A stretch of DNA of 64,000 bases from Paenibacillus sp. FSL H7-0326 (GCF_001955535.1 NZ_MPVN01000004.1:372001-436000); one strand, 5' to 3'; counted from the stretch's first letter, positions 8,006 to 16,995 are shown. The notes: generated by a model from the sequence alone, not told the origin. Translations and numbers: made by a program.

Positions 8006-9877
8006 TTGAAACGTCATCGTCGCAGTGAATACTTAAAAAAGCTCAAGCCAAAATCGTCCAGTGACCAACCTGCACAAGATACGAGCGAGGACCCAGTCCA
8101 AAATACGGAGCAAAGTACCGCTCAGTATATAAATAGCGATTACAGCCAAGATCAAGCTCCTGAGTCATCGGATCAGCAGCAGCCGGAAGTGGCTTCTGCA
8201 GGAAGTGAATATGCCTCAAACGGCAGTGACCAATCAGACAAGAATTCTGACAGCTCTAATAGCGAGGCTTCTTCTGGATCACCCGTGTCTCAATCTTCAC
8301 AAGCACCTCAGGCTAAGCTTGATGAGCTCAGCGGGAATCTTCAGCAGATGCTGGATGGTATTCTAATCCAAAATGGGAACAGTAGTGATATTACAATTAG
8401 AAAGCTGGAAATAGGAACGAGCCCCAGTATTTCTATTGCTATCGTATACATCAGCAGTTTGGTAAAGGAAGACACAATTAACGACTTTATTATTCGTTCC
8501 TTGCTGAATTCTGAATTCAAGCTGGATAAAATCACAGACGGTAAAGACAGCAAGAGCATTCTGAAGGAAGGACTGACGAAGAAAGTATTCAGTCTGGGTA
8601 CCGTAGAGTACTGCAAAGACTGGGAAGATATGATGGACAAGCTGCTGCTCGGGAACACGCTCGTATTGACCGAGGACAGCACAGATGTGCTTCATATCGT
8701 TACAGCCGGCGGAGAATTCCGGGCGATTACAGAATCGCAGACGGAGTCTGTCGTCCGTGGACCCAAGGAAGGGTTCGTTGAAACACTGTCCATTAATGTC
8801 TCCCTTCTGCGGAGAAGAATTCATAGTCCGGATTTGCGAGTGACGTATCAAACGATCGGCTATAAGTCCAACACACGTGTGGCCGTTCTTTATATGGACG
8901 GGATTGCAGATGAAGATGTCGTGGCCGAGGTCTTTCGGAGACTGGATGAAATTCAAATTGACGGGGTCTTTGACTCGACCAATATAGAAGAGCTTATTCA
9001 GGATAAGGCAATAACCCCGTTCCCGACCGTATACAGCACAGAGCGGCCCGACACGACCGCAGTCCGTTTGCTTGAAGGAAGGGTCGTCCTTGTTGTGGAT
9101 GGGAGCCCATTTGTCCTGATCGTACCTACCGTGTTTATACATTTTTTTCATAGTGCAGCAGATTATTCGGATCGGAACGATATTGCGACACTGCTTCGTC
9201 TGCTCAGAATCATCAGCTTTATCATTTTGCTGCTGGGACCGTCCTTATATATCGCCATGACGACCTTCCATTATCAGCTGATTCCAAGTGCACTGTTGTA
9301 CAGTCTTATAGCACAGCGAGAAGCGATTCCCTTCCCCTCCTTCGTGGAGGCGATTATTCTGGAGACGATATTCGAGCTTCTGAGAGAAGCGGGGGTTCGA
9401 ATGCCGCGCGTGGTAGGTCAGGCAGCAAATATCGTCGGCGGTCTTGTACTGGGACAAGCGGCAGTAGAAGCCGGTATTGTGAGTCCCCTGCTCACGATTG
9501 TTATCGCCATTACTGGCATCGCGAGCTTTGCGATTCCAACCTATACCATGGCGATCGCAGGACGTATATTTCGGTTCGGGTTTATCGTACTTGCTGCGAC
9601 GTTTGGCTTGTACGGCATCATGCTGGGGCTGATCGCGCTGCTCGCTCACATGAATAGTCTGAGATCCTTTGGTGTTCCGTACATGACCCCGTTCAGTCCC
9701 TTCGTATTGAAGCAGCAGAAGGACGCGGTTCTCAGACTTCCCGTTTCCTTGATGAAGCAGAGACCAGGCAGCCGGAGCGGTGAGTATAACGTCGTAACCG
9801 AGGATGGGCCTGTTACCGCGGATAAAACGGATGATAAGAATGAAAGTGCAAGACAAAACAAACAGAAAGGATCTTGA
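8006..9877 (+). CDS. Spore germinant receptor subunit A (GerAA/GerKA family), operon 1
   Basis: A 623-residue inner-spore-membrane protein. The N-terminal ~110 residues are a hydrophilic Ser/Gln/Asp-rich tail. A soluble domain follows with family signatures (VVRGPKEGFVETL, LLRRRIHSPDL, FDSTNIEELIQD, STERPDTTAVRLLEGRVVLV). Several membrane segments come next, with AIPFPSFVEAIILETIFELL, REAGVRMPRVVGQAANIVGG and AGIVSPLLTIVIAITGIASF. Translation starts at TTG (8006) behind GAGGGGAGC. With subunits C and B directly downstream it forms a nutrient receptor, expected in the forespore under sigma-G. The germinant cannot be predicted. Confidence 0.95.
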   Translation: MKRHRRSEYLKKLKPKSSSDQPAQDTSEDPVQNTEQSTAQYINSDYSQDQAPESSDQQQPEVASAGSEYASNGSDQSDKNSDSSNSEASSGSPVSQSSQAPQAKLDELSGNLQQMLDGILIQNGNSSDITIRKLEIGTSPSISIAIVYISSLVKEDTINDFIIRSLLNSEFKLDKITDGKDSKSILKEGLTKKVFSLGTVEYCKDWEDMMDKLLLGNTLVLTEDSTDVLHIVTAGGEFRAITESQTESVVRGPKEGFVETLSINVSLLRRRIHSPDLRVTYQTIGYKSNTRVAVLYMDGIADEDVVAEVFRRLDEIQIDGVFDSTNIEELIQDKAITPFPTVYSTERPDTTAVRLLEGRVVLVVDGSPFVLIVPTVFIHFFHSAADYSDRNDIATLLRLLRIISFIILLLGPSLYIAMTTFHYQLIPSALLYSLIAQREAIPFPSFVEAIILETIFELLREAGVRMPRVVGQAANIVGGLVLGQAAVEAGIVSPLLTIVIAITGIASFAIPTYTMAIAGRIFRFGFIVLAATFGLYGIMLGLIALLAHMNSLRSFGVPYMTPFSPFVLKQQKDAVLRLPVSLMKQRPGSRSGEYNVVTEDGPVTADKTDDKNESARQNKQKGS

Positions 9878-9878
9878 T

Positions 9879-11093
9879 ATGAAGCGGAAGCTGCTGCTTA
9901 TCACTGTACTAACCTTGGTGTCCATGATCCTCACGAGCTGCTGGGATGCCGTAGAGCTGAAGGATCGCTTGATTCTTTCCGGCTTTGCAATGGACCGTGG
10001 CAATGCTAAGGGAGTATACGAATTCTCATTCCAGGGTGTTGTATCCAATGAGGTATCGGGTAGCCGGAAAATTGGTTCCACACCCTCATTTGTATTCTCG
10101 GATCAGGGAAGAACCTTACAGGAAGTCGTCAGCAAAATGTCTCAGAAGATTCCGAGGCGATCGTCAGGTTCTCATGCGGAAGTCGTGATTATCAGTGAAG
10201 ATCTGGCCAGGGATGTAGGCATAGGTCGATTTATAGATCTCATCGAGCGAGATCCCGAGACGAGAATTACCATGCAGATTCTTATTGCTAGAGGCTCAAA
10301 GGCCAAAGACGTGCTCGCCATTACAAGTCCAGTAAGCCCAATTACAGCCAACAATATAGCGGAAAAGGTCAGATTCGCCTCCAAGCAATATTCGCATAAC
10401 TTCTCGTCAGAGGTGGATGAAACGATCCGGGGGATGATTGTTCCGGGTGGCGGCCCCACAATCAGTGGTGTGGTGGTTAAAGGAGACAAAAGCGCGGGCA
10501 CAGAAAGAAAAAATACCGAAAGCTCTTATGTGTCTGCTTACACGAAATTGGATGGCATGGCCATGTTCAAGGGAGACAAGCTGGTAGGGTGGATGGAAGG
10601 TGATGAGCCGCTGGGTCTTGCGATTATCAAGAACAGAACGAAGAAGTCAATGGCCAATCTGTCCTGTCATATCGATCCCGCGGAAGTTGTCGGAATTGAA
10701 GCCTATTTCTATAAGTCCAGTATTAAAGCATCGGTCATCGATGGGGTACCTCATTTTCATATTGATGTGAAGCAGGAAGGTACGATTAATGAGGTGACTT
10801 GTCCGCTGAAGCTGGATGAAGGGGAGGTCATTGAGATCTATGAGAAAACCTGGAGTGAGAAGACCAAGGAGATTGTCATGTCAGCTGTAACCGCAGCACA
10901 GAAGGCGGGTACGGATGTGCTTGGTTTTGGCTATGTGCTGGAGAAGAACCGCTCTCCTGAATATAAGCAATGGGAAGAAAGTGATGACTGGTCTGAGAAA
11001 TTTTCGCAAAGTGAAGTGGAAGTCGACGTACAGTCCGTCATTATGAACACATTGACACGTACCAATCCATATAGCAGCGGAGGGGAGGATTAG
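9879..11093 (+). CDS. Ger(x)C family germinant receptor lipoprotein, operon 1
   Basis: A 404-residue lipoprotein: signal peptide with lipobox LVSMILTSC (Cys ~22) followed by the family's WDAVELKDRLILSGFAMDRG. Later landmarks are GRTLQEVVSKMSQKIPRRSS, AEVVIISEDLARDVG, MAMFKGDKLVGWM and AQKAGTDVLGFG. The ATG at 9879 follows the subunit A stop by one base with AGAAAGG before it; the longer frame from 9804 is discarded because it lacks a ribosome site and buries the signal peptide. It is the outer lipid-anchored subunit of the receptor. Confidence 0.94.
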   Translation: MKRKLLLITVLTLVSMILTSCWDAVELKDRLILSGFAMDRGNAKGVYEFSFQGVVSNEVSGSRKIGSTPSFVFSDQGRTLQEVVSKMSQKIPRRSSGSHAEVVIISEDLARDVGIGRFIDLIERDPETRITMQILIARGSKAKDVLAITSPVSPITANNIAEKVRFASKQYSHNFSSEVDETIRGMIVPGGGPTISGVVVKGDKSAGTERKNTESSYVSAYTKLDGMAMFKGDKLVGWMEGDEPLGLAIIKNRTKKSMANLSCHIDPAEVVGIEAYFYKSSIKASVIDGVPHFHIDVKQEGTINEVTCPLKLDEGEVIEIYEKTWSEKTKEIVMSAVTAAQKAGTDVLGFGYVLEKNRSPEYKQWEESDDWSEKFSQSEVEVDVQSVIMNTLTRTNPYSSGGED

Positions 11094-11095
11094 AG

Positions 11096-12202
11096 ATGAA
11101 TAGAAACCAGATCAGTACGGGGCAAATGATTTCCTTGATGCTTATGTTTGAAATAGGTGTTGCTGCGGTCATCAATCTAGGCTTTTCGGCAGGCAGGGAC
11201 GCATGGATGGCCTCGCTGATCGGTATGATCTTTGGGGCTGTATTGTTCTGGTTCTATACCTCTATATCCAGACATTTCCCTACACTTCCCCTGACAGCGA
11301 TCAGCCGGAAATTACTTGGTAAATATGCGGGTGCTGCGGTGGGTTTAATGTATGTGATCTATTTTATGTACATTGGCTCCCGTAATTTGCGGGAAGGCTC
11401 CAATCTCATAAACATCGTTTTGCTGAATAATACACCCCTTGTCGTCATTACTACACTCATGGTTTGTTGTGTGGCATATGTGACCTATTTAGGCTTTGAG
11501 GTATTGGCTCGCACAGCTGTATTATTAATGGTTTTTATTTTCTCTGTTGTTTTGATTATTAATGTCTTGCTGTTTGCTTCGGGTTCAGTCCATGTTGATT
11601 ATATCCTCCCCATACTTGCTGATGGGATCGGGCCCCTATGGGAGGCAATTACGACAGATACCCTTATCGTTCCTTTCGGCGAAATGATCCTCTTCTTGAT
11701 GCTGCTGCCGTATATGCGAAGACCTGAGAAAGGCGGTTATATCGGCGTAATTTCTATTATCATCGGAGGTTTGCTCATCACTCAGACGATGTTTTTAAAT
11801 GTAGCTTCATTGGGGCTCAATATCGCGAAGGGATCACCATTTCCCGTTCTATCCACCATTAGTACCATTCAGATCTCTGACTTTATCCAGCGGGTAGACA
11901 TTCTGGTCGTGATGACGATGATTATTACTAATTTCTACAGAGTCGCATTGTATTTCACAGCTGTGCTGATCGGTGCATCAGATATTTTCAATATCCCTTA
12001 CCGTAAACTGGTCATTCCTGTGGCCTTTATCTTTCTAATATGGTCCTATAGTATGGCGAGAAATTATATTTTTCAAATTGAGTTCGGTGTTCTCGCCTTC
12101 TATTATGTTCATCCTTTATTTCTGTTCTTTTTTCCCAGCCTGCTGCTTGTAGCCGCTTGGATTCATAAGCGAAGACAGAGGAGGAGCACCACCATCGCGT
12201 AA
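11096..12202 (+). CDS. Spore germination permease, GerAB/GerKB family, operon 1
   Basis: A 368-residue protein with about ten membrane helices, in the spore-germination branch of the amino acid/polyamine/organocation transporters. It begins NRNQISTGQMISLMLMFEIG and carries YKISRN-region equivalents such as YIGSRNLREGSNLINIVLLN. In germinant receptors this subunit binds the nutrient. It starts two bases after subunit C behind GGGGAGG. The last 87 bases overlap a convergent gene. Confidence 0.94.
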   Translation: MNRNQISTGQMISLMLMFEIGVAAVINLGFSAGRDAWMASLIGMIFGAVLFWFYTSISRHFPTLPLTAISRKLLGKYAGAAVGLMYVIYFMYIGSRNLREGSNLINIVLLNNTPLVVITTLMVCCVAYVTYLGFEVLARTAVLLMVFIFSVVLIINVLLFASGSVHVDYILPILADGIGPLWEAITTDTLIVPFGEMILFLMLLPYMRRPEKGGYIGVISIIIGGLLITQTMFLNVASLGLNIAKGSPFPVLSTISTIQISDFIQRVDILVVMTMIITNFYRVALYFTAVLIGASDIFNIPYRKLVIPVAFIFLIWSYSMARNYIFQIEFGVLAFYYVHPLFLFFFPSLLLVAAWIHKRRQRRSTTIA

Positions 12203-12442
12203 AGGCTTGTTAATAAGTGTGAATAGTTTAAACAGGCCTTTTCCAATCGGCTTGCCGGTAAAGTATAGAAAGACGACAGACCCTACGAGCATCAGCGTGT
12301 TTATTTCCGCCGGGCGGAGAATGTAATTATCAAAGTTAAAGGCAGAGTCAATCGAGCCGTGGCCGAAGAAAAAATCAGTAGCCATATCAAACGCTATGGT
12401 AAGCACGGATAAGACAATAAAAGCGCCTGCAGCCTTGAGCAT
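12116..12442 (-). CDS. Small hypothetical membrane protein convergent with the germination permease
   Basis: A 108-residue protein with two clear hydrophobic segments (about 5-25 and 50-63), then a basic hydrophilic tail (GKPIGKGLFKLF, KQQAGKKEQK). AGGGAGG lies eight bases before the ATG, which supports real translation. I do not recognise the family. Its 3' end runs 87 bases antisense into the last codons of the germination permease, so the two transcripts must collide or share termination. Confidence 0.65.
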   Translation of the reverse strand: MLKAAGAFIVLSVLTIAFDMATDFFFGHGSIDSAFNFDNYILRPAEINTLMLVGSVVFLYFTGKPIGKGLFKLFTLINKPLRDGGAPPLSSLMNPSGYKQQAGKKEQK

Positions 12443-12559
12443 GTATATGCCTCCCTATATAAATTTTTGGTAAAGCAATCTGGGAAAAAGACAAAAGCTA
12501 TCGTTTGCCGGGTGGTTTTCACCCTATTTTTAGTCCATGCATTGGAATTTATACAGGGA

Positions 12560-12596
12560 TTGACTGCCTATGACTTTAGATTTATACTTAATCTAA
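12560..12596 (+). promoter_or_regulatory. perR promoter with PerR-box autoregulatory operator
   Basis: TTGACT (12560-12565), 17-base spacer, TATACT (12583-12588). The 15-mer TTATACTTAATCTAA (12582-12596) covers the -10 and matches the Bacillus Per box TTATAATnATTATAA at most positions. It is embedded in a wider TTAGATT/AATCTAA dyad. PerR with Fe or Mn would occlude RNA polymerase here, giving peroxide-inducible autorepression. Confidence 0.75.
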
Positions 12597-12636
12597 AAAT
12601 AAGTTCTTTTCATATAGAAGGAGATCTGATGATCTT

Positions 12637-13032
12637 ATGGCTAAAACATTAAATTTAACGACTCAGCGTCAAGCTGTTTATGATGTCGTCCGCAAATCAC
12701 ATAATCACCCTACAGCAGCAGAAGTGATGACCATGCTGTCCCAGGAAGGATATAATCTAGCATATGGTACGGTATACAATTCCCTTCGGTATCTGGTGGA
12801 GAAAGAGTTGATACAAGAGCTTAAGCTGGGTGAAACCGCCAGCAGATACGATGCCAGAACAGATGACCATCAACATATTATTTGTGAAGTGTGCGGTAAG
12901 GTTGACGAAGTGATGACAGATGTACCTGAGAGCTGGACGGAATTGGTAGCACAAGAGACAGGGTATGAAATTGATCATGCACATGTTGTATTTGGAGGTG
13001 TATGTCCGGAATGCAAAAGCAAGCAGAAATAG
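12637..13032 (+). CDS. perR: Peroxide-responsive Fur-family repressor PerR
   Basis: A 131-residue Fur-family regulator: winged helix (TTQRQAVYDVVRKSHNHPTA, GTVYNSLRYLVEKELIQEL) then the metal-binding dimer domain. PerR regulatory-metal ligands appear at the right places: His in NHPTAAE, Asp in SRYDARTDD, both His in HQHIICEVCG, and Asp in KVDEVMTD. The structural zinc site is CEVC plus CPEC. Oxidation of a metal-ligand His by peroxide inactivates PerR. It is slightly shorter than B. subtilis PerR at the N-terminus. The Per box over its own promoter and the one before katA support PerR rather than Fur or Zur. Confidence 0.87.
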   Translation: MAKTLNLTTQRQAVYDVVRKSHNHPTAAEVMTMLSQEGYNLAYGTVYNSLRYLVEKELIQELKLGETASRYDARTDDHQHIICEVCGKVDEVMTDVPESWTELVAQETGYEIDHAHVVFGGVCPECKSKQK

Positions 13033-13823
13033 CGAACATTAATCAGTATCCTTATGCTTCGATTCGTATCTCACAGGACAAGGCCGTTCAAATGTTTAAT
13101 CGAGCCGAGGAGCCTGTGGTGCCGTTCTGTGCAGTAACGAAGCGTATACTGCTCGTAAGTCCCCTGCTGAATCAAGTTCATGATCTGGTGAAGCTGCTGA
13201 CGGACCGCTGTTTTGACGTGATGATGTTCCACCGGCTTGAGCCAGACTTGTACGGAAGCATTCCCCATGATCTTCTGATCTATGATGTGACGTCATATGA
13301 TGAGATGGATGCACTGGATCTGCAGCTGAAGCTGAAGAATTCGACCGCCGGGCAGACCTTGTTCTTGGTTAGTGAGAACTTCATTCGAGGGGCAGCTCCG
13401 GAGCTGCTTCAGGAAGAGCTGCTTGTATGGCCTGGACGTCCTCATGAGGCACTGTATCATGTTCAGCGGATTATTAGCCGAGGTACATCTGGAAATAACC
13501 AAGCAGTGAATCCGAACAGAAGTGATTGCCTGGTCTTCAAGGACCTCAGAGTAGACACAGAACGCATGCTTGTGTATAAGCAGGACAATCAGATTCATCT
13601 GACCAAGACCGAATATGATTTGCTGCTTATTCTCATGAACGCGAAGGGTTCTGTCATTTCCCGCGAGGAAATGCTATCAAGAGTATGGGAGACGGACTTT
13701 ACCGGAGGCAGCAATGTTGTGGATGTCCATATCAAGAGTCTGCGCAAGAAGCTTGGGGATCAAGCGGCGGCACCTAAATATATCATTACTGTAAGAGGAG
13801 TCGGCTACCGGCTTGCGGACTAG
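13002..13823 (+). CDS. Orphan OmpR-type winged-helix regulator with degenerate receiver domain
   Basis: About 270 residues: a receiver-like domain (~46-160) and a complete OmpR/PhoB winged helix (~185-273; LTKTEYDLLLILMNAKGSVI, SNVVDVHIKSLRKKLGD, YIITVRGVGYRL). The receiver lacks the acidic pair (ILLVSPLLN instead of an ILVVDDD-like start) and the conserved Lys region reads VWPGRP. Only D95 in LLIYDVTS remains as a possible phosphoacceptor. No kinase gene is adjacent. The frame begins inside the last codons of perR. GGAGGT is very close to ATG 13002 and better spaced for ATG 13011, so the true start may be 13011. Cotranscription with perR suggests a non-phosphorylated regulator tied to oxidative stress (inference). 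Confidence 0.85.
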   Translation: MSGMQKQAEIANINQYPYASIRISQDKAVQMFNRAEEPVVPFCAVTKRILLVSPLLNQVHDLVKLLTDRCFDVMMFHRLEPDLYGSIPHDLLIYDVTSYDEMDALDLQLKLKNSTAGQTLFLVSENFIRGAAPELLQEELLVWPGRPHEALYHVQRIISRGTSGNNQAVNPNRSDCLVFKDLRVDTERMLVYKQDNQIHLTKTEYDLLLILMNAKGSVISREEMLSRVWETDFTGGSNVVDVHIKSLRKKLGDQAAAPKYIITVRGVGYRLAD

Positions 13824-13826
13824 AAG

Positions 13827-13880
13827 GAAGTCTTTAAATGACAGTTCATTTGACTGCATTTAAAGACTTCTTTTTATTTT
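13827..13880 (+). terminator. Terminator of the perR operon
   Basis: GAAGTCTTTAAATG (13827-13840) pairs perfectly with CATTTAAAGACTTC (13857-13870), followed by TTTTTATTTT. Confidence 0.9.
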
Positions 13881-13995
13881 GGGGAATTCATGAAATTTCC
13901 ATAATCTTCACAGTTCTTCATCTGATGTAAATAAGGTTCATGTGACGCTCTCAAAAGTTCATTTGTTCCTCATGCAAGCTGATCGGATGCCATGC

Positions 13996-14030
13996 TACAA
14001 TCTATACATAAATTTAGATCAGATCTAAAT
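13996..14030 (+). promoter_or_regulatory. katA promoter region with perfect PerR-box palindrome
   Basis: A TACAAT -10 candidate (13996-14001) is followed by the perfect 9-1-9 palindrome ATTTAGATCAGATCTAAAT (14012-14030). Its 7-1-7 core TTAGATC-A-GATCTAA has Per-box geometry. At or just after the start point it should block katA until PerR is oxidised. The -35 is weak. Confidence 0.75.
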
Positions 14031-14069
14031 ACACATATAAATAGACAAAGATTAGAGAGGTGCAGCAAA

Positions 14070-15533
14070 ATGACAAACCAACGTTTAACGACGAGCTGGG
14101 GTGCTCCAGTGGGAGACAACCAAAATTCAATGACTGCAGGCCATCGCGGACCAACTTTGATTCAGGATGTACATTTGCTTGAAAAATTGGCTCATTTCAA
14201 CCGTGAGCGCATTCCTGAGCGTGTCGTGCATGCCAAGGGCGGCGGCGCATTCGGTACATTTAAAGTGACGAATGATATGTCAGAGTATACAAAAGCAAAA
14301 TTGTTCAACGGCGTAGGCAAAGAAACAGAGATGTTCATTCGTTTCTCCACTGTAGCCGGTGAGCTTGGTGCAGCTGATACTCAGCGCGATCCGCGCGGAT
14401 TTGCTGTCAAATTTTATACAGAAGAAGGGAACTACGATCTTGTTGGTAACAACACGCCTGTATTCTTCATCCGTGATGCGATCAAGTTCCCGGATTTCAT
14501 TCATACACAAAAGAGAGATCCGCGTACACACTTGAAAAATCCGAACTCGGTTTGGGATTTCTGGTCGCTATCTCCTGAAGCTTTGCATCAAGTCACAATT
14601 CTGATGTCTGACCGTGGTATCCCTGCAACCTGGAGACATATGCATGGATTCGGAAGCCATACCTTCAAATGGGTGAATGCTGAAGGTCAAGCGGTATGGG
14701 TTAAATATCACTTCAAAACGAACCAAGGAATCAAAAACCTGGATAACGCTACAGCAGAGCAAATTGCAGGCGTGAATCCTGATTATCATACAGAAGATTT
14801 GTTCAACGCCATTGAGAATGGGGACTTCCCTTCTTGGACACTGTATGTTCAAATCATGCCGATTGAAGATGCGAATACGTATCGCTATGATGCGTTTGAT
14901 GTGACCAAAGTTTGGTCTCAAAAAGACTATCCACTGATTGAAGTAGGAACGATGACGCTGAACCGCAATCCAGAGAATTATTTTGCTGAAGTAGAGCAGG
15001 CAACCTTCACTCCGGGTTCATTTGTACCTGGTATCGAAGCGTCCCCTGACAAATTGCTTCAAGGACGTCTGTTTGCTTACGGTGACGCACACCGCTACCG
15101 TGTTGGTGCGAACCATAACCAGCTGCCGGTGAACAGCCCAAAATGTCCGGTTCATCATCATCAGCGAGACGGCTTCATGGCGACAGGCGATAACGGCGGC
15201 CGTTCCATGTACTACGAGCCAAACAGCTTCGGCGGGCCATTCGAGGATCCGAGCGCGAAGCAAACTCCGTTTGAAGTAACAGGCGAAGCAGCACAAGTAT
15301 CCTATGATAGTAATGATCATTACTCTCAGGCAGGAGATCTCTATCGTCTGTTAAGCGAGGATGAGCGTGCTCGCTTGGTCGCAAATATTGTAGGTTCGAT
15401 GATGCCGGTAGAATCTGATGAGATCAAACGCCGTCAAATCGAGCATTTCTACAAAGCCGATTCAGAATACGGAACACGTATCGCTGAGGGTCTGGGTCTG
15501 TCGGTTGAATTGAAAGTAACAGAAGAAGTTTAA
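14070..15533 (+). CDS. katA: Vegetative-type monofunctional heme catalase
   Basis: A 487-residue clade 3 small-subunit catalase (2 H2O2 to 2 H2O + O2). The catalytic His is H54 in RVVHAKGGGAFG, the distal Asn lies in YDLVGNNTPVFFIRD, and the proximal heme ligand is Y337 in RLFAYGDAHRYR. Length is normal for the clade. The ATG at 14070 follows AGAGAGGTG; the 26 extra upstream in-frame codons overlap the operator and are not likely translated. The operator and the nearby perR gene point to peroxide induction. Confidence 0.96.
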   Translation: MTNQRLTTSWGAPVGDNQNSMTAGHRGPTLIQDVHLLEKLAHFNRERIPERVVHAKGGGAFGTFKVTNDMSEYTKAKLFNGVGKETEMFIRFSTVAGELGAADTQRDPRGFAVKFYTEEGNYDLVGNNTPVFFIRDAIKFPDFIHTQKRDPRTHLKNPNSVWDFWSLSPEALHQVTILMSDRGIPATWRHMHGFGSHTFKWVNAEGQAVWVKYHFKTNQGIKNLDNATAEQIAGVNPDYHTEDLFNAIENGDFPSWTLYVQIMPIEDANTYRYDAFDVTKVWSQKDYPLIEVGTMTLNRNPENYFAEVEQATFTPGSFVPGIEASPDKLLQGRLFAYGDAHRYRVGANHNQLPVNSPKCPVHHHQRDGFMATGDNGGRSMYYEPNSFGGPFEDPSAKQTPFEVTGEAAQVSYDSNDHYSQAGDLYRLLSEDERARLVANIVGSMMPVESDEIKRRQIEHFYKADSEYGTRIAEGLGLSVELKVTEEV

Positions 15534-15547
15534 TCCAAATATATTTG

Positions 15548-15643
15548 AATCAATCTCCTATCTATGTGCTAATGGTAGAATGAGATTGATTCCTTGCTAA
15601 TCATAGCCATGCGGAATTCAATTCCTGCATGGCTATTATTGTT
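15548..15643 (+). terminator. Two hairpins after katA, the second a terminator
   Basis: AATCAATCTC (15548-15557) pairs with GAGATTGATT (15582-15591). ATAGCCATGC (15603-15612) then pairs with GCATGGCTAT (15627-15636), followed by TATTGTTTA. Confidence 0.7.
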
Positions 15644-15706
15644 TATCTTCTATGGTTGACAACAGAACATATGACATTACAATGAGTAGTGTGGAAGGGG
15701 TGCGCC

Positions 15707-16123
15707 ATGAAGATAAGTCACTTTAAAGTTGGAGAGCAGGGACTGAACCGATTTTTTGGACCGCTGGAAGCAAGGATTATGGAAGTATTGTGGAGTCAGG
15801 GACCGCTTAGCATCAAGGAAGTACAAATGAAGCTGGGTGAGGATAAGGTGATGAACTTCAATACGGTGATGACTGTCATGAACCGGCTTGTCGATAAAGG
15901 TGTGCTTCTGAAGGAAATGCAGGGAAGAACATCGATATATACTCCTGCCGAGAGCAGAGAAGAGTTCATGAACACAAAGTCCAAGGAGCTTACACAGGAG
16001 CTCATGGATCAGTTTGGTTCTATTGCTGTAGCTCATATGCTGGATGCCGTCGAGGAGGCTGACCCGGATCTTATCTCACGGCTGGAGCAAAAGATTGAAC
16101 AATGGAAGAAGGAGATACAGTGA
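15707..16123 (+). CDS. BlaI/MecI/CopY-family repressor
   Basis: A 138-residue winged-helix repressor: FFGPLEARIMEVLWSQGPLS (helix 1 region), VMNFNTVMTVMNRLVDKGVL (recognition helix) and GRTSIYTPAESREEF (wing), followed by a dimerisation helix bundle. It overlaps the next gene (M56 metallopeptidase) by an ATGA junction, the standard BlaI-BlaR1 pairing in which the membrane protease triggers repressor cleavage. The ATG at 15707 has GAAGGGG six bases upstream. No beta-lactamase is adjacent, so the target is open. A TTGACA...TACAAT promoter (15656-15683) contains ACATATGA, resembling half of a BlaI site. Confidence 0.87.
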   Translation: MKISHFKVGEQGLNRFFGPLEARIMEVLWSQGPLSIKEVQMKLGEDKVMNFNTVMTVMNRLVDKGVLLKEMQGRTSIYTPAESREEFMNTKSKELTQELMDQFGSIAVAHMLDAVEEADPDLISRLEQKIEQWKKEIQ

Positions 16124-16995
16124 TGTGGTCCTCTCGTTCCCTCGCGTTGTTCTCTGTCGGCATGGGGATCATGGCTGCTATTTTCACACAGATGGGGCTG
16201 TACAGTGTCCATATGATCTGGAATGTTCCGATTACATTTAATTTGTTGACCTGGTGTACACACTGGATGAAAGAGCTTGGGCTATGGTCGCTTATTCACT
16301 TGTTGAATGTATTGGTATTAAGCACGTTCTTACTCATGCTGCTCTATATCATCAAGCATGCGGTCAGAACAATGAATGTGCATAAGTACATACGGTGGCT
16401 TAAGGATGATAATGCGTCCAAGAAGCTGGCTTCACGGTATAAGCATCTTCACCTGGAGCAGCAGCTGATCGTCATATCGGCTGCCGAGCCTGTTGCGCTT
16501 GCTTTTGGCATGTTTCGCAGAAGAATTGTGTTATCTACCGGGCTTATGGATATGCTCGATGAGCATGAATTAAACGCAGTACTCTATCATGAGTACTATC
16601 ATCTGCGTCATTATGACCCGCTCAAGACTTTTTTGCTAACACTCAGTGTATCCATCCTTGGATATGTACCTATACTAAAAAACATATTAGCCAATTATAA
16701 GATGGTCAGAGAGATTCTGGCCGATAATTATGCGATCAAGCAGTCAGGCTCTGCCTTGGGAATCGGAGGTGCACTAATCAAGCTGATTAAATCAGGTGCA
16801 GCTCGCCGGAATCACCGGATGTTTACTGGAGCCGTTGTTTCACCATTCGCCGCGGATGTCTCCATTAATGACCGAATCTCCAGAATTTTGGAGCCTGACA
16901 AGGAGCTGCTGCTTCCTTATTCCAAATGGAATATCGCCATATCTTTTATCGTCATGACGGCCTTATTCTTATTATTTAATTACGCACATTATTAA
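16123..16995 (+). CDS. M56-family membrane metallopeptidase (BlaR1-like, no penicillin sensor)
   Basis: A 290-residue protein with N-terminal membrane segments (~8-30, 50-75) and a zinc protease motif VLYHEYYHLRHYDPLK (HEXXH), plus the downstream EILADNYAIKQ (third ligand Glu region). A final hydrophobic segment closes the protein. It lacks the ~250-residue extracytoplasmic penicillin-binding sensor of BlaR1/MecR1, so the signal it senses is unknown. Translationally coupled to the repressor with AAGGAG before the ATG. Confidence 0.86.
   Translation: MWSSRSLALFSVGMGIMAAIFTQMGLYSVHMIWNVPITFNLLTWCTHWMKELGLWSLIHLLNVLVLSTFLLMLLYIIKHAVRTMNVHKYIRWLKDDNASKKLASRYKHLHLEQQLIVISAAEPVALAFGMFRRRIVLSTGLMDMLDEHELNAVLYHEYYHLRHYDPLKTFLLTLSVSILGYVPILKNILANYKMVREILADNYAIKQSGSALGIGGALIKLIKSGAARRNHRMFTGAVVSPFAADVSINDRISRILEPDKELLLPYSKWNIAISFIVMTALFLLFNYAHY

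Noticed and set aside
12467..12652. 61-codon + strand frame before perR
   Set aside because: It overlaps the perR promoter, operator and ribosome site and shows no protein-like pattern.
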